Numbered from the stretch's first letter, positions 53,805 through 63,495 are shown. The stretch: 64,000 bases of DNA from Pseudomonadales bacterium (GCA_022822135.1 JAJECH010000025.1:1-64000), one strand, 5' to 3'. The notes: generated by a model from the sequence alone, not told the origin. Translations and numbers: made by a program.

Positions 53805-56800
53805 TCATGCCGCCGTAGCTTTGATGACACCGTAGCAAACTTCCGAACTAGCCGGAGTCATTCTTCCTTTTTTCCGCAGCTCAATCAGACGGCGCTCGAA
53901 CTTCCTCGTTATCGAACTAATCCGACCTTCAGTAGCGGGAATCATCCGATGATGCTCGTCCTCCAATCGATAGCGTTCTAAAACTTCATTGAGACTACCC
54001 AACAACCGGTCTCGATGTCGAGATGCGCTTGTTTTCTGGAAATTGACTCGATCCGCATTTTCATTGGTTCGTTCTCTCTTTGCAGTTTCGTAGTCCTGAT
54101 CCAACAGCATGTCACATCTATCGATGGCTTCTTCAAGTCGATCAATTGGCACATCATTCCTAACTGAAAACCAATCAACACCGTTCAGCCTTGCCGCATT
54201 CACTAGATCCCATGACTGATCAGCATCTAGTGGCGAAACGTGGCCGTTCAGCGAAATCGCCCGAGTGCATAGTTCTTCTTCTGTTCGAAGACCGGTAAAA
54301 GACCATTTCTTGCATGCGAATGCGTACACCCCTTCCGACACGTCCGGTAGAGTAGCGACCGACACTGAAACAGCAACCAATGGGCAGATACCCTCTGGAC
54401 GGTTTCTCAAACTGTCGCTGATGAAGCGAACTAGGGGATGAAACTGACTTACCGTTTCGACCTTCGAAGAGAGCCGTTCCACCCGATTATTAAATTTGCA
54501 TCGGATAGTGTCTCCACTCGCGAGTCGACTCTTACCGAGAAGGTTCTTTCGACGGATAAAGTCGTCTAGCTCAGAGGCAAATTCTGTCGGGAATTCAATG
54601 GAAACGATCGACGGGTCACGATCATCCTCAAGAAATGTAAAGCCCGTTAGATGTCTATCGAGATAGTCTTTGACATACGTTTTTAGATCCTCCCCAGAAA
54701 TCCAACGTCTAAATTCGTGTGCGACGCGTACACGCTCTAGGATCTGTCCACCGTGGGCAATAAGGTGGCTAGCTTTTTCTTCTAGCTCAGACTCCTGTTG
54801 TCTAACGTTCTCGATTGCGATTCGAGCTTGGTTTATCCTCAATTCTTCCTCTTCGCGACTGAGATCTAGTCGCATCAGATCGCTTGTAAGTTTGTTGATC
54901 AACTCACCAAGAACAACCTCCATTCCACCGATTGCACGATTGAAGATGTCGAGCTTTTGTAAAAGAAGCTCATAAATCCGTTCATCGATGCTGTCTGCAT
55001 ATCCCAAATTGTGAATTAGGACCTTGTCGGAGCGCTGTCCTATTCGGTCGAGTCGACCAATGCGCTGTTCAATCTTCATAGGATTCCACGGTAAGTCGTA
55101 ATTAACAATCAAACTACAAAACTGTAGATCAACACCTTCACTCGCAACTTCCGACGTTAGCAAGACCCGAGAGTCGGCAGAGCTTTCAAAATCTTCGATA
55201 ACTGACTGCTTGTTCTCCGCGATGTCACCATGCAACACTCTACTCGTTACTCCGTGAGATTTCAGTCGTTCCTCGAGGTAGCCGAGAGTCGCCTTGAAAT
55301 AAGAGAAAACGATGATCTTCTCATCTGGGTATGAATCAAAATAGTCATTAACAATTTCCCAAAACCGATCGAATTTCGTGTCATGCTCTCGCAACGCCTC
55401 GATGTCAAGTCCAGGAAGCGCCGATCGCGCTATGAATTCAATGAGTGGACCAGCTTGGGACTGGCCTACATAATCTTCGACTCCTATGTCTTCGTAGAGC
55501 AACGTGGAAGCATCATCCGATATTCGTGTTCGATCACTCCAACTACGCGCGGCAGCATACATGCAACTAGACATTTGGCGCTGTGGTGGGGAGAGCAAGA
55601 AGCCATCGCTTACATCCTTCAAGAACGCATAGTTGCGTACTGCCCTGGTGACCTTGTCGTAGAACTTTCGTTCAACGCCGTCAGGCTCTAATTCGACGAA
55701 GTGGCTTTTCGCATCTCTTTCGACCTTCCACTCGTTCACTTCGACCTTTCTCGTCCGACTGACTGTGTGTCTTAGCAAATTTATGCGTTCTATACGATCC
55801 GCTAACTTGATCCTGTTGCTCGTTTTTTCAAGATATTCGAAGCTGAAGTCTTGGCTCAATAGGTCGCGAAGTTGCTGACTGTTTGCTAAAAGGGGGTGTT
55901 TTTCTGCGTTCTGAAGCTGCGTCAGGATTTGTATGCCTTCTGAATCTGGATCAAGTGCTAGATCTCGTGCTGCTATCAATGGTTCATTCGCAGATATAAC
56001 CTGTGGAAACTGGTCCGGAGACTCGAACGAATCAGGATCAATCAGTCGCAACAACTGAAATAGATCCTCCTGACGGTTATTAATTGGGGTCGCCGATAAA
56101 AAAACAATGTTTGAACTGACCTCTCGAAGAAGTGTCCCGAGAGCTGCTGTTTGAGTCTCAGGATTCCGTAAATAATGCGCTTCGTCAATGATCAGCAGAT
56201 CGATAACCGGTTCGCTATCAGCGAGCTTTTCAAGAAGGTGAGCTAATTTCGTTCTGCTGTCCGTTCTCTCTGTAAAACGCCATCCTGACGGCGGTCGGAG
56301 TCCCTGCAAGCTACAGATAATCCCTTGCCCATCACGAATCTCATTCTTATCCCGCTTGAGTTCATTTGTAAGTTGCGCTGCATCCAGTTGTCTAGGATCG
56401 ATGCCAAATTTACCTTCGAGCTCCAGACTCCATTTGTCTCGCAACATTGCCGGACAAACCACAACTAGCCGACGACATGTGTCATCACGAGCCCTTAGTT
56501 CGGTCCATATCAAGCCCGCTTCAATTGTCTTCCCTAAGCCGACTTCATCTGCAATTAATATGGCGTTAGATGGTGAATCCAGGAAGTTAAGTACGGGCTT
56601 ATATTGATAAGCTAGAAAATCAGTATTTGTAGCATCCATGCTATATACGACATTGGCCAGGCGACCACTAAGTTGGATAAATGTCAGATTTCGACGGAGA
56701 TCACCTATGCGACCGAAGCGTCTCCTTTGCAGCAGCTCAAAAGCGTCCTCACCTGACTCGTCAATGCTCTCGAACGCGTACTCTGGCGTCCATCCGTAGG

Positions 56801-56930
56801 AGCCATCATTCCATTTGATCCGATACACATCTCCATCTGAACGGGAACGAGGTCCGGCTGTGATTGTCCCGCGCCGACCTGGATCATCTTTCGATCCCAC
56901 CGAAACACCCACTGGATATTTATTCACCAC
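53805..56930 (-). CDS. SNF2-family helicase/translocase, RapA/HepA-like
   Basis: The protein (1041 aa from GTG 56930) starts with a Tudor/SH3-like stretch (GVSVGSKDDPGRRGT and YRIKWNDGSYGW). The SNF2 core shows Walker A ADEVGLGKT with Lys134, DEAH at 249-252, LSATPINN with Ser279, and, in the helicase C domain, KIIVFSYFKATL, VLLTSEVASEGVDLQF and RIGRLDRIGQ around 622-631. About 400 residues of coiled-coil and mixed structure follow. RapA recycles RNA polymerase, but this protein is too different, and its operon with the Hsp70-like gene points to another role. The GTG is behind GAGGAG (spacing ten); ATG 56948 or 56972 would also be in frame. SNF2 translocases are parts of known anti-phage systems such as DISARM and Zorya. 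Confidence 0.85.
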   Translation of the reverse strand: MVNKYPVGVSVGSKDDPGRRGTITAGPRSRSDGDVYRIKWNDGSYGWTPEYAFESIDESGEDAFELLQRRRFGRIGDLRRNLTFIQLSGRLANVVYSMDATNTDFLAYQYKPVLNFLDSPSNAILIADEVGLGKTIEAGLIWTELRARDDTCRRLVVVCPAMLRDKWSLELEGKFGIDPRQLDAAQLTNELKRDKNEIRDGQGIICSLQGLRPPSGWRFTERTDSRTKLAHLLEKLADSEPVIDLLIIDEAHYLRNPETQTAALGTLLREVSSNIVFLSATPINNRQEDLFQLLRLIDPDSFESPDQFPQVISANEPLIAARDLALDPDSEGIQILTQLQNAEKHPLLANSQQLRDLLSQDFSFEYLEKTSNRIKLADRIERINLLRHTVSRTRKVEVNEWKVERDAKSHFVELEPDGVERKFYDKVTRAVRNYAFLKDVSDGFLLSPPQRQMSSCMYAAARSWSDRTRISDDASTLLYEDIGVEDYVGQSQAGPLIEFIARSALPGLDIEALREHDTKFDRFWEIVNDYFDSYPDEKIIVFSYFKATLGYLEERLKSHGVTSRVLHGDIAENKQSVIEDFESSADSRVLLTSEVASEGVDLQFCSLIVNYDLPWNPMKIEQRIGRLDRIGQRSDKVLIHNLGYADSIDERIYELLLQKLDIFNRAIGGMEVVLGELINKLTSDLMRLDLSREEEELRINQARIAIENVRQQESELEEKASHLIAHGGQILERVRVAHEFRRWISGEDLKTYVKDYLDRHLTGFTFLEDDRDPSIVSIEFPTEFASELDDFIRRKNLLGKSRLASGDTIRCKFNNRVERLSSKVETVSQFHPLVRFISDSLRNRPEGICPLVAVSVSVATLPDVSEGVYAFACKKWSFTGLRTEEELCTRAISLNGHVSPLDADQSWDLVNAARLNGVDWFSVRNDVPIDRLEEAIDRCDMLLDQDYETAKRERTNENADRVNFQKTSASRHRDRLLGSLNEVLERYRLEDEHHRMIPATEGRISSITRKFERRLIELRKKGRMTPASSEVCYGVIKATAA

Positions 56931-57351
56931 TCTCGAACATCTCCTCATTGACGTCAGTGTCGCTAAGTACAACCAAGTCCTAATCTCGCACTGATATCAT
57001 CAGCGTTTTGAACAAATCTACGACAACAAATTTCGATTGAAATTAACATCGATGGCGCTAAATCGTGTAATCGATGATAGTTCCCCGATCTCCGCATGTT
57101 TTGGCTCTTGTCGCGAACGTTACTACGAGTATCTACGATGCGACTTTCAAGCTCTTAATAGTGATTACCCAGACGACAGTCCTGACCTGTTGCACTATCG
57201 TTGCACGGCTAAAGCTACCTCTGCGTTAAAGATGAGTTTAGGAAGGTGTTACACGATTTAACCGACTAGCTGATCAATGCTAAGTGATATGTCGCCTAAT
57301 CAGGACGTTCCGCTGGATTTCGGTGTTATCCGATCCTAAACACGAGGAACT

Positions 57352-57530
57352 ATGTCTGACATTCCATCATTCCGTTCGACAATTTTCTGCTCGCACGTCA
57401 TAATCTGAGAAACATCGATGAATTACTGACCCATAAAGCGTTGACTAGCGTAACAGATTTCGAACCGGGTTTCTACGCAGTTACCGTCTTGCTGACCATC
57501 CCATACGTTGAAGGTGCTACCAACTTATAA
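57352..57530 (+). pseudogene. Possible decayed gene fragment with a frameshift
   Basis: ATG 57352 opens SDIPSFRSTIF and ends at a TGA. In the +1-shifted frame after about codon 11 the sequence continues as LLARHNLRNIDELLTHKALT and TDFEPGFYAVTVLLTIPYVE to a TAA at 57528-57530. One base lost or gained near TTTTCTG would join them. The shifted part is protein-like, so a remnant of a gene of at least 60 codons is possible. The family is not recognised, and the call could be chance. Confidence 0.35.
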
Positions 57531-57730
57531 CACACTTGCGGCTACCCGACCGTGTTATCAGTACGAATTCCAATGTGACCTGTACCGACTAACCGAGTAA
57601 GTCTATTGGAGCGATACTCGCTTACCTCTCAAAGCAAAAAGACAAGAAAGCACCTTTGGTTTCGAACAAACGTCGCAATACAGGTAACTTAGGCTTCTTC
57701 AGGTACTAAGTACGGCGCTAGAATGAATGG

Positions 57731-57754
57731 TCGCGACACAGGTGTACGTCGCGA
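57731..57754. promoter_or_regulatory. Inverted repeat upstream of the RecD-like gene, possible operator
   Basis: TCGCGAC and GTCGCGA flank a 10-base centre, ending 32 bases before the ATG at 57787. It sits where an operator for the helicase gene would lie. No regulator gene is adjacent, so the binding protein, if any, is unknown. Confidence 0.4.
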
Positions 57755-57786
57755 GTAAACCTTCTATTTAAATTGCGATGTATTAA

Positions 57787-60700
57787 ATGCCTACCCATGT
57801 GACCGCTCGCCTTGCCTGGCATTCTGACGGCTGGAATGGGGCCGTCTGTAAATCCCCAGCTGAGAATACCTACTGCGTTGGTACAAAGTCCTATCCCGGT
57901 GACGTGATCGCTCGAGAACGTAATCTCGAGAATGAGATGCGATACGCGGGTTGTTCTGGAAACGATCTAGATGGATACGTACCGCCATGTTGTTATAGCT
58001 ACAACGCTTTTGGTTTAGACGCTGCTCAGGTTATATCGGCGCCCCCCGACTTTTTTAACGGTCGTGCAGATCAAAAAGAATGGACACTGCCGCCTGCGAC
58101 CGTATGTATCTGGCCTTTCGAGGCGATGTATACGGATGAGGTGAAAACATCAGGTTATTTCGACAACGACCTTAGACGAGAACTCGCTCGTGAGTTTTTC
58201 GCTCCGATCCAAGGAGACTGTGGTTCTAACCTTATCTTCTACTACGCCAACTACTCGAATCCACTATCAGAGGATGAAGCGCCACGCTATGTGATGATAG
58301 GCGTTTCTCGCATTACAAGTGTCGGAGATGAGCTTTTATATAACAATGTCCAACCTCAAATCGCGGAAAAGTATGCGGGTGGGATGATTTGGTCGCGAGA
58401 GATTACATCCGCATATCCGGATGAAGGTGTACGGTTACCCTATCACCGTTATATGGACGATCCGAAAAGACTCGCTGAGATCGCGGTTTATCCTGAGAAT
58501 CCACAGATATGTAAATATGGTTCGAAGCACCTTTCTGATGATGAAGCCATAGGTGTTCTTGAGCAGCTTCTAGCCAAAGTGCGACTGTTGAAAGAAATCG
58601 ATGACGAGACTGAGAATTGGACTATCCGTGAAGAATGGCTTCTAAAGACAATCGCCGAACTGTGGACTCATCGGGGACTGTATCCCGGCTTGTTGAAAGC
58701 ACTCGATGTTGCAGGCGCGTCACGGCTTCTCGATGGCGTAAAGGAACTATGCATACAGGAAGGTCACGATCGAGCGCACGACCTCGCGTTCGAGGTAATT
58801 GAGACTAATCGAGACAACGAACTCACGCAAGAGATCGATGCAACTACTCGTAAGGAGATGTTGCGCAACTGGAAACTACTGGATGACGGTGCAAAGTCGT
58901 TATTGCGCGACATACTTCCAAGATTCGATCTCGATAAACAGTCAATGCACGATGTCGCTAACAACCGGAATAGCTGTGGTTTAACTGTAGCAGCTGAAGA
59001 AATAGCAGCGAACCCGTACTTACTGGCTGAACTATATTGTGGTGCCGATCAGGGTGAACGAATCCCCTGGAGCACGATCGACCGTGGTACTCTGCCTTCA
59101 CCCGATCTCGGTGGTACGCCCTTGGCAGGCGTCCAATTTAATGATGAGCGTCGTTTTCGTTCTCTCTGCGTGGAACACCTTCGTTCCGAGCCTAACCACA
59201 CGTTTCGTTTAGGTAAGGATCTGGTCGAGGAGATCTGCATTCGAATGGCACGTTTGCCGGATTGGAAGCAAGCTCAGTTTAGCGAGCGCTACTTTGAAGT
59301 AGACGAAGAGTTCTTGTCGGATTCTCTCAAGATTAGACGCTTAAATTCTGATTTACTGCTCTACGAAAGAGTGGTCTACGAAGATGAGCGCACCGTCGAG
59401 ATGACTCTCAATGAGCTAGTGTCGCGTCCCGAACTTAGTTTGCGTCGACCTGTTACGTCTTCGGATTGGTCCGCATGGGTAGTCAAGACCCAGAGCACAC
59501 TAGCGGAACGAGGAGGCGACGAATATGTGAAAGCTACGAACGAACAAATAGAAGTGTGCGAAAGACTGTTCAGGCAGCCAATTTCCGTTGTAACTGGTCC
59601 TGCTGGAACAGGCAAAACGACGGTCATCGAATCTCTCGTACGAGCTGTTCGTAAATCCGAAGGACAAGAAGCTAACGTCCTAGTAATGGCACCCACCGGT
59701 AAAGCCGCAGATAGGGCACGTCAGATGTTTGACGATGTGAATCTGTCAGATATACAGACGGTAACAGTCCATTCGTTTCTCGCCTCATTTGGCTGGCTAA
59801 ACAAGAACCTTACATTTCGTCGGATCGGCGGTAAGCGCGCGGAAGTTGGAACTTTGATCCTCGACGAAGCATCCATGCTGGACCTGGACCTCACAGCCGC
59901 ACTCTTTCGAGCGGTCGATTGGCAACACATACGACGCTTAATTCTTGTAGGTGACACAGGACAGCTACCACCGATTGGTAGGGGCCGCGTCTTCGTGGAC
60001 GTAGTTAAATGGCTAGAAACCCACTATCCCGACAACCTGGGTCGGCTTCGATCAAATCTGCGTCTGATGCTGAACAAGATCGAAGGTCGAGGACAGAGCA
60101 TCGTGAAACTCGCAGAGTTGTTTATTAGCCCTAATGAGGACAAGTCAATCGATGCAAGTAGAGACGAATCTACCCGTTTAGATCAAGAAAAGTTGATTGA
60201 GCAAATACACGAAGGTGGTGAAGTTGACGAAGCTCTTGATGTGATATTCTGGCATGAGCCTGAACGTCTCGCTGCAACGCTTATTGAAGCGATTGAAACC
60301 AAGATGTACGACGGAGACACCGAGAAAGCGCCATATGAAATCTGGCGTGATGGACTCGCAGACGATCCCACTGCATTTCAGATTCTCACTCCACATCGTG
60401 CCGAGTTGCACGGAGTTGAAGCACTTAACGACGCATGTCAAAAACGCAGGAATGAATTCGTAATGAATCGAGTCGGATGCGTGGACGGAGTTACGCTATT
60501 CGACAAGGTTATCCAGGTGCGAAACAGACCAAGGTCAGACCCGATTTGGGCATACCGCGCTGAAACCAGGGAGAAAATCGAAATCGAGGTCTTTAATGGG
60601 GAAATCGGTGTTGTCGGAGCCATCGGGTTTGACTCTAAAATCTGGAAGACGTTAAAAACTGGATATGGACCTCGCCTGGGTAGATTCGCTGTCGAATTCA

Positions 60701-61434
60701 CTCGGAAACCGGGAATCACTGTCGGCTACGGCAACGACGTTCCTCACGGCGGCAGATTCAAACGCAGTGAAAGCGTCGAAGAGAATCTCGAACTAGCGTA
60801 CGCGGTCTCTATTCACAAAGCCCAAGGTAGCGAGTTTGGGCATACTTTCGTGATTATTCCAGCCAGTAAGAAACGTCCTGTTTCCGCTGAATTAGTGTAT
60901 ACCGCACTAACCAGAGCCAGCAGACATTGCACGCTACTAATAGAAAACGACGTTTCGAGCCTACTTGATGCACGTCGACGAGAAAATACTCAAACCCGTC
61001 AGATTAATTCATCACTCTTTGAATTGCATTTGGTCAAGCGTGAGCTGACGAATAGGGACGGGTGGTACGAAGTAGGTAAGATCCACGAAGCCCTTAGCGG
61101 CGACATGCTTCGTTCAAAATCCGAGGTGATAATCGCTAATCTCCTTCACGATAGGCAGATCCCATTTCTGTACGAAAAACCACTGTTTGCGGCTGATGGT
61201 ACAGTGAGACTACCGGATTTCACCGTGGTTTTCGGAGGTAGGACTTTCTTCTGGGAGCATCTCGGACGCATGGATCTACCAGACTACGCACAAGCCTGGG
61301 CAGAAAAGCAAAAATGGTACGAGCGCTGGTTTCCCGGTCAGCTTTTGACAACGCGGGAAGGCAAGGGTTTAAGTAAAGAAGCGGCGGCGGTCATCGAGGA
61401 CCTCAAAAAAAACTTATTTCAAGCAGCTACTTGA
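57787..61434 (+). CDS. RecD-like helicase with Cys-rich N-terminal domain and PD-(D/E)xK-like C-terminus
   Basis: The 1215-residue protein has three parts. Residues 1 to about 330 form a domain with conserved-looking WHSDGWNGAVC, NTYCVGTKSYPG and VPPCCYSYNAFG stretches, seen in uncharacterised helicases. Residues about 560-1060 are a superfamily 1B (RecD-like) helicase: Walker A GPAGTGKTT at 604-612, DEASMLD at 693, GDTGQLPPI at 722, SIHKAQGSEF from Ser1008 and YTALTRA at 1038. The C-terminus has SEVIIANLL (1112), LPDF with Asp1144, and FFWEHLG with Glu1157, a spacing like a PD-(D/E)xK nuclease, though the Lys is replaced. The gene is divergent from the SNF2-Hsp70 operon. It could process DNA ends in defence or repair; this is inference. 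Confidence 0.85.
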   Translation: MPTHVTARLAWHSDGWNGAVCKSPAENTYCVGTKSYPGDVIARERNLENEMRYAGCSGNDLDGYVPPCCYSYNAFGLDAAQVISAPPDFFNGRADQKEWTLPPATVCIWPFEAMYTDEVKTSGYFDNDLRRELAREFFAPIQGDCGSNLIFYYANYSNPLSEDEAPRYVMIGVSRITSVGDELLYNNVQPQIAEKYAGGMIWSREITSAYPDEGVRLPYHRYMDDPKRLAEIAVYPENPQICKYGSKHLSDDEAIGVLEQLLAKVRLLKEIDDETENWTIREEWLLKTIAELWTHRGLYPGLLKALDVAGASRLLDGVKELCIQEGHDRAHDLAFEVIETNRDNELTQEIDATTRKEMLRNWKLLDDGAKSLLRDILPRFDLDKQSMHDVANNRNSCGLTVAAEEIAANPYLLAELYCGADQGERIPWSTIDRGTLPSPDLGGTPLAGVQFNDERRFRSLCVEHLRSEPNHTFRLGKDLVEEICIRMARLPDWKQAQFSERYFEVDEEFLSDSLKIRRLNSDLLLYERVVYEDERTVEMTLNELVSRPELSLRRPVTSSDWSAWVVKTQSTLAERGGDEYVKATNEQIEVCERLFRQPISVVTGPAGTGKTTVIESLVRAVRKSEGQEANVLVMAPTGKAADRARQMFDDVNLSDIQTVTVHSFLASFGWLNKNLTFRRIGGKRAEVGTLILDEASMLDLDLTAALFRAVDWQHIRRLILVGDTGQLPPIGRGRVFVDVVKWLETHYPDNLGRLRSNLRLMLNKIEGRGQSIVKLAELFISPNEDKSIDASRDESTRLDQEKLIEQIHEGGEVDEALDVIFWHEPERLAATLIEAIETKMYDGDTEKAPYEIWRDGLADDPTAFQILTPHRAELHGVEALNDACQKRRNEFVMNRVGCVDGVTLFDKVIQVRNRPRSDPIWAYRAETREKIEIEVFNGEIGVVGAIGFDSKIWKTLKTGYGPRLGRFAVEFTRKPGITVGYGNDVPHGGRFKRSESVEENLELAYAVSIHKAQGSEFGHTFVIIPASKKRPVSAELVYTALTRASRHCTLLIENDVSSLLDARRRENTQTRQINSSLFELHLVKRELTNRDGWYEVGKIHEALSGDMLRSKSEVIIANLLHDRQIPFLYEKPLFAADGTVRLPDFTVVFGGRTFFWEHLGRMDLPDYAQAWAEKQKWYERWFPGQLLTTREGKGLSKEAAAVIEDLKKNLFQAAT

Positions 61435-61437
61435 TTT

Positions 61438-62410
61438 GACGTTATTTGATCTCGCAAAACGTTGTTCTATAAACTTGCGCTACGTCAGTGATCGTAGACT
61501 ATCGGCGACTGAGTGTAGGAATGCTTCTTCCGTAGACAGAGCCGAATTGCAGCGTATGGAAATCGGTGGCGCAATCAATGGGGTTACAAGTGGACACCGA
61601 GTTGGCGATTTAGAGCCAATTCTGATCCATCACCTGTGGGTTGAAATGGCAAATGAAAGATGTGCAGCGGTCTGAGCATATCAAATTCTCGGCAGTGTTA
61701 TCTATTTCTGGCGATCATAGGAAATTACCTGCTCGACTGGCACCAAATGCCGAATACAAACGCTCATGGAGTGCTTTCGGTCACCTCCGTGTAGCAAATA
61801 GTGGACCTAATGACATCGTAGGTATTTACACGATATCGAGACTAATCAAGCATCGAAGACAACTAGCGTTCGGCCACCCCACTGACACGTTTCTGCAAAC
61901 AAGGTCGACTGTCGTGGTAATTAATACGACAAACTTTCACGCCGTGTGCCGCGTATAGAACATCGACGTTGTACTTGACCTTCTCGGCGAGCGAGCGTCG
62001 CGACGTTCTAATCGACCGTGAAATGGTGGATGAGGCACGTCAGTGGGTGCTTTGCTGATGGAAGAAGCCTATGACGACGATATAACCCACACGGTTGCGA
62101 CGAATTCTGACCCCAACGACGTGGCGCAGCGGAAGTTAACCCACATTTATCCGTGCCGTTAGCACAAGCAAGCGCTTCGCGAACGCAATGAAGCAATGCC
62201 TTCGTTCGAAAATTAACGAGGGAATTCAAACCATTTGCATGCACCTAATGATTCCTTATTTATCTAGCATTCATCAAGAAAGTGCGGAAATCAACGAATT
62301 CGCGTTCTAGTAACACGCAAAAGTAAAATCTCGCGTTCCTGCGATGCGTCAGCAGGTTCTCGACGCTTGCCAGGAGCCATTTTCCCGCAGCAAGAAGGCG
62401 ATCCATTTGC
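61438..62410. other. Non-coding or decayed stretch after the helicase island
   Basis: Almost 1 kb has no supported gene. Two short coupled frames (61975-62058 and 62058-62162, TGATG junction) encode SASERRDVLIDREMVDEARQ and EEAYDDDITHTVATNSDPND. These look protein-like but too short, and may be remnants. Other frames here lack start signals and family features. The sequence separates the island from the acyl-CoA carboxylase operon. Confidence 0.4.
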
Positions 62411-62632
62411 ATGGCTACGCACAACGTTGAAAGCGAAGTAACCGGAAGTGTCTGGAAGGTTCAAGTAGAGGTGGGCGATAGCGTCTCAGAAGGCGACGTA
62501 ATCCTGATCCTTGAATCAATGAAGATGGAAATTCCAGTCGAAAGTCCAGCTGACGGGACTGTGGCAGAGTTGAGAGTTCAGCCTGAAGAAGCTGTAGAAG
62601 AAGATCAAGTCGTCGCAGTCATTCAGAGTTAA
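62411..62632 (+). CDS. Biotin carboxyl carrier subunit (short acyl-CoA carboxylase type)
   Basis: The 73-residue protein is a free-standing biotinyl domain. The ESMKM motif carries the biotinylated Lys38, and the flanking VGDSVSEGDVILIL and SPADGTVAELRVQ strands form the hammerhead fold. Free short carriers like this serve acyl-CoA or acetyl-CoA carboxylases with separate subunits. It stands first in an operon with an enoyl-CoA hydratase-like gene and a carboxyltransferase gene, so it is the carrier of that carboxylase. The biotin carboxylase subunit should lie beyond the window. Confidence 0.93.
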   Translation: MATHNVESEVTGSVWKVQVEVGDSVSEGDVILILESMKMEIPVESPADGTVAELRVQPEEAVEEDQVVAVIQS

Positions 62633-62653
62633 AGTACCAATAGAGGAAGTGTC

Positions 62654-63478
62654 ATGTCCGATCTCGTAACCATCAATGTTGAAGAAGGTATCGCTGACGT
62701 ACGCCTGAATCGACCAGACAAGTACAACGCAATTTCGCCGGAAATGTTTCAAGCATTGAATAGTGCCGGAAACCAGTTACTGGAAGCCGACGACGTGCGC
62801 GCTGTTGTGTTGTCAGGTAACGGACCTGGCTTTTGTGCCGGTCTTGACATGAACAGCTTCCAAGGCATGGCTGATCGATCCGAATCGCGTTCGAGTGACA
62901 CTCAATCCAAGTCTGACGTGTCGGTAGAGCAAACCAAAACCGCAGAAAACCACGCTCAACGTGCAGCATATGTCTGGCGTCGTTTGCCAATGCCCGTGAT
63001 CGCTGCTATTCATGGCGTGGCCTACGGAGGCGGGTGCCAGATTGCACTCGCGACAGACATTCGATTTGCCGAGCCTTCTGCGAAGTTATCGGTACTCGAA
63101 ATCAAGTGGGGCTTGATTCCCGATATGTCCATAACACAGACGCTCCGGCAGACCGTCCGCATGGACGTCGCGAAGGAACTAACGTTCACTGGTCGTATCC
63201 TCAATGCAGAAGAAGCGAAGGAACTCGGTTTGGTCACGCATGTCACCGAAAATGCTCGAGACGCAGCACTCAATCTGGCTCGTGAGATTGCGGGTCGCTC
63301 GCCAACCGCCGTTCGTGCGGGCAAGCACTTACTTGAGACCACGTGGCACGCTGACGACGAATCGGGATTCGGGTTAGAGGCTAAATTGCAGACGGGTTTG
63401 ATTGGCTCGCCGAATCAAGTTGAAGCGATCAAAGCCAATTTCGAAAACCGCGATCCGAATTTCACGGATGTTGCATAA
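62654..63478 (+). CDS. Enoyl-CoA hydratase/isomerase (crotonase) family protein
   Basis: The 274-residue protein has the crotonase fold: VRLNRPDKYNAISPEMF, the oxyanion-hole strands LSGNGPGFCAGLDM and IAAIHGVAYGGGCQIALATDI, and the LSVLEIKWGLIPDMSIT helix. Family members hydrate, isomerise or hydrolyse CoA esters; here the second catalytic Glu position is GLIPD rather than GIxPG, so isomerase or hydratase cannot be decided. A GAGGAA precedes the ATG. It is encoded between the biotin carrier and the carboxyltransferase. Confidence 0.9.
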   Translation: MSDLVTINVEEGIADVRLNRPDKYNAISPEMFQALNSAGNQLLEADDVRAVVLSGNGPGFCAGLDMNSFQGMADRSESRSSDTQSKSDVSVEQTKTAENHAQRAAYVWRRLPMPVIAAIHGVAYGGGCQIALATDIRFAEPSAKLSVLEIKWGLIPDMSITQTLRQTVRMDVAKELTFTGRILNAEEAKELGLVTHVTENARDAALNLAREIAGRSPTAVRAGKHLLETTWHADDESGFGLEAKLQTGLIGSPNQVEAIKANFENRDPNFTDVA

Positions 63479-63495
63479 CGCGATCGTAAAGAGCC

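Larger units (their letters stand above)
56931..57786. other. Divergent intergenic region between the SNF2 and RecD-like genes
   Basis: About 850 bases separate the two starts. A 74-codon frame at 57037-57261 has no ribosome-binding site and no recognisable family. A frame-shifted remnant (57352-57530) and a dyad (57731-57754) are listed separately. Promoters for both directions must lie here. The rest has no coding pattern I can support. Confidence 0.45.

Noticed and set aside
57037-57261. 74-codon frame between the SNF2 and RecD-like genes as a gene
   Set aside because: No ribosome-binding site, Cys/Ser-rich composition and no recognised family. Too weak to call.
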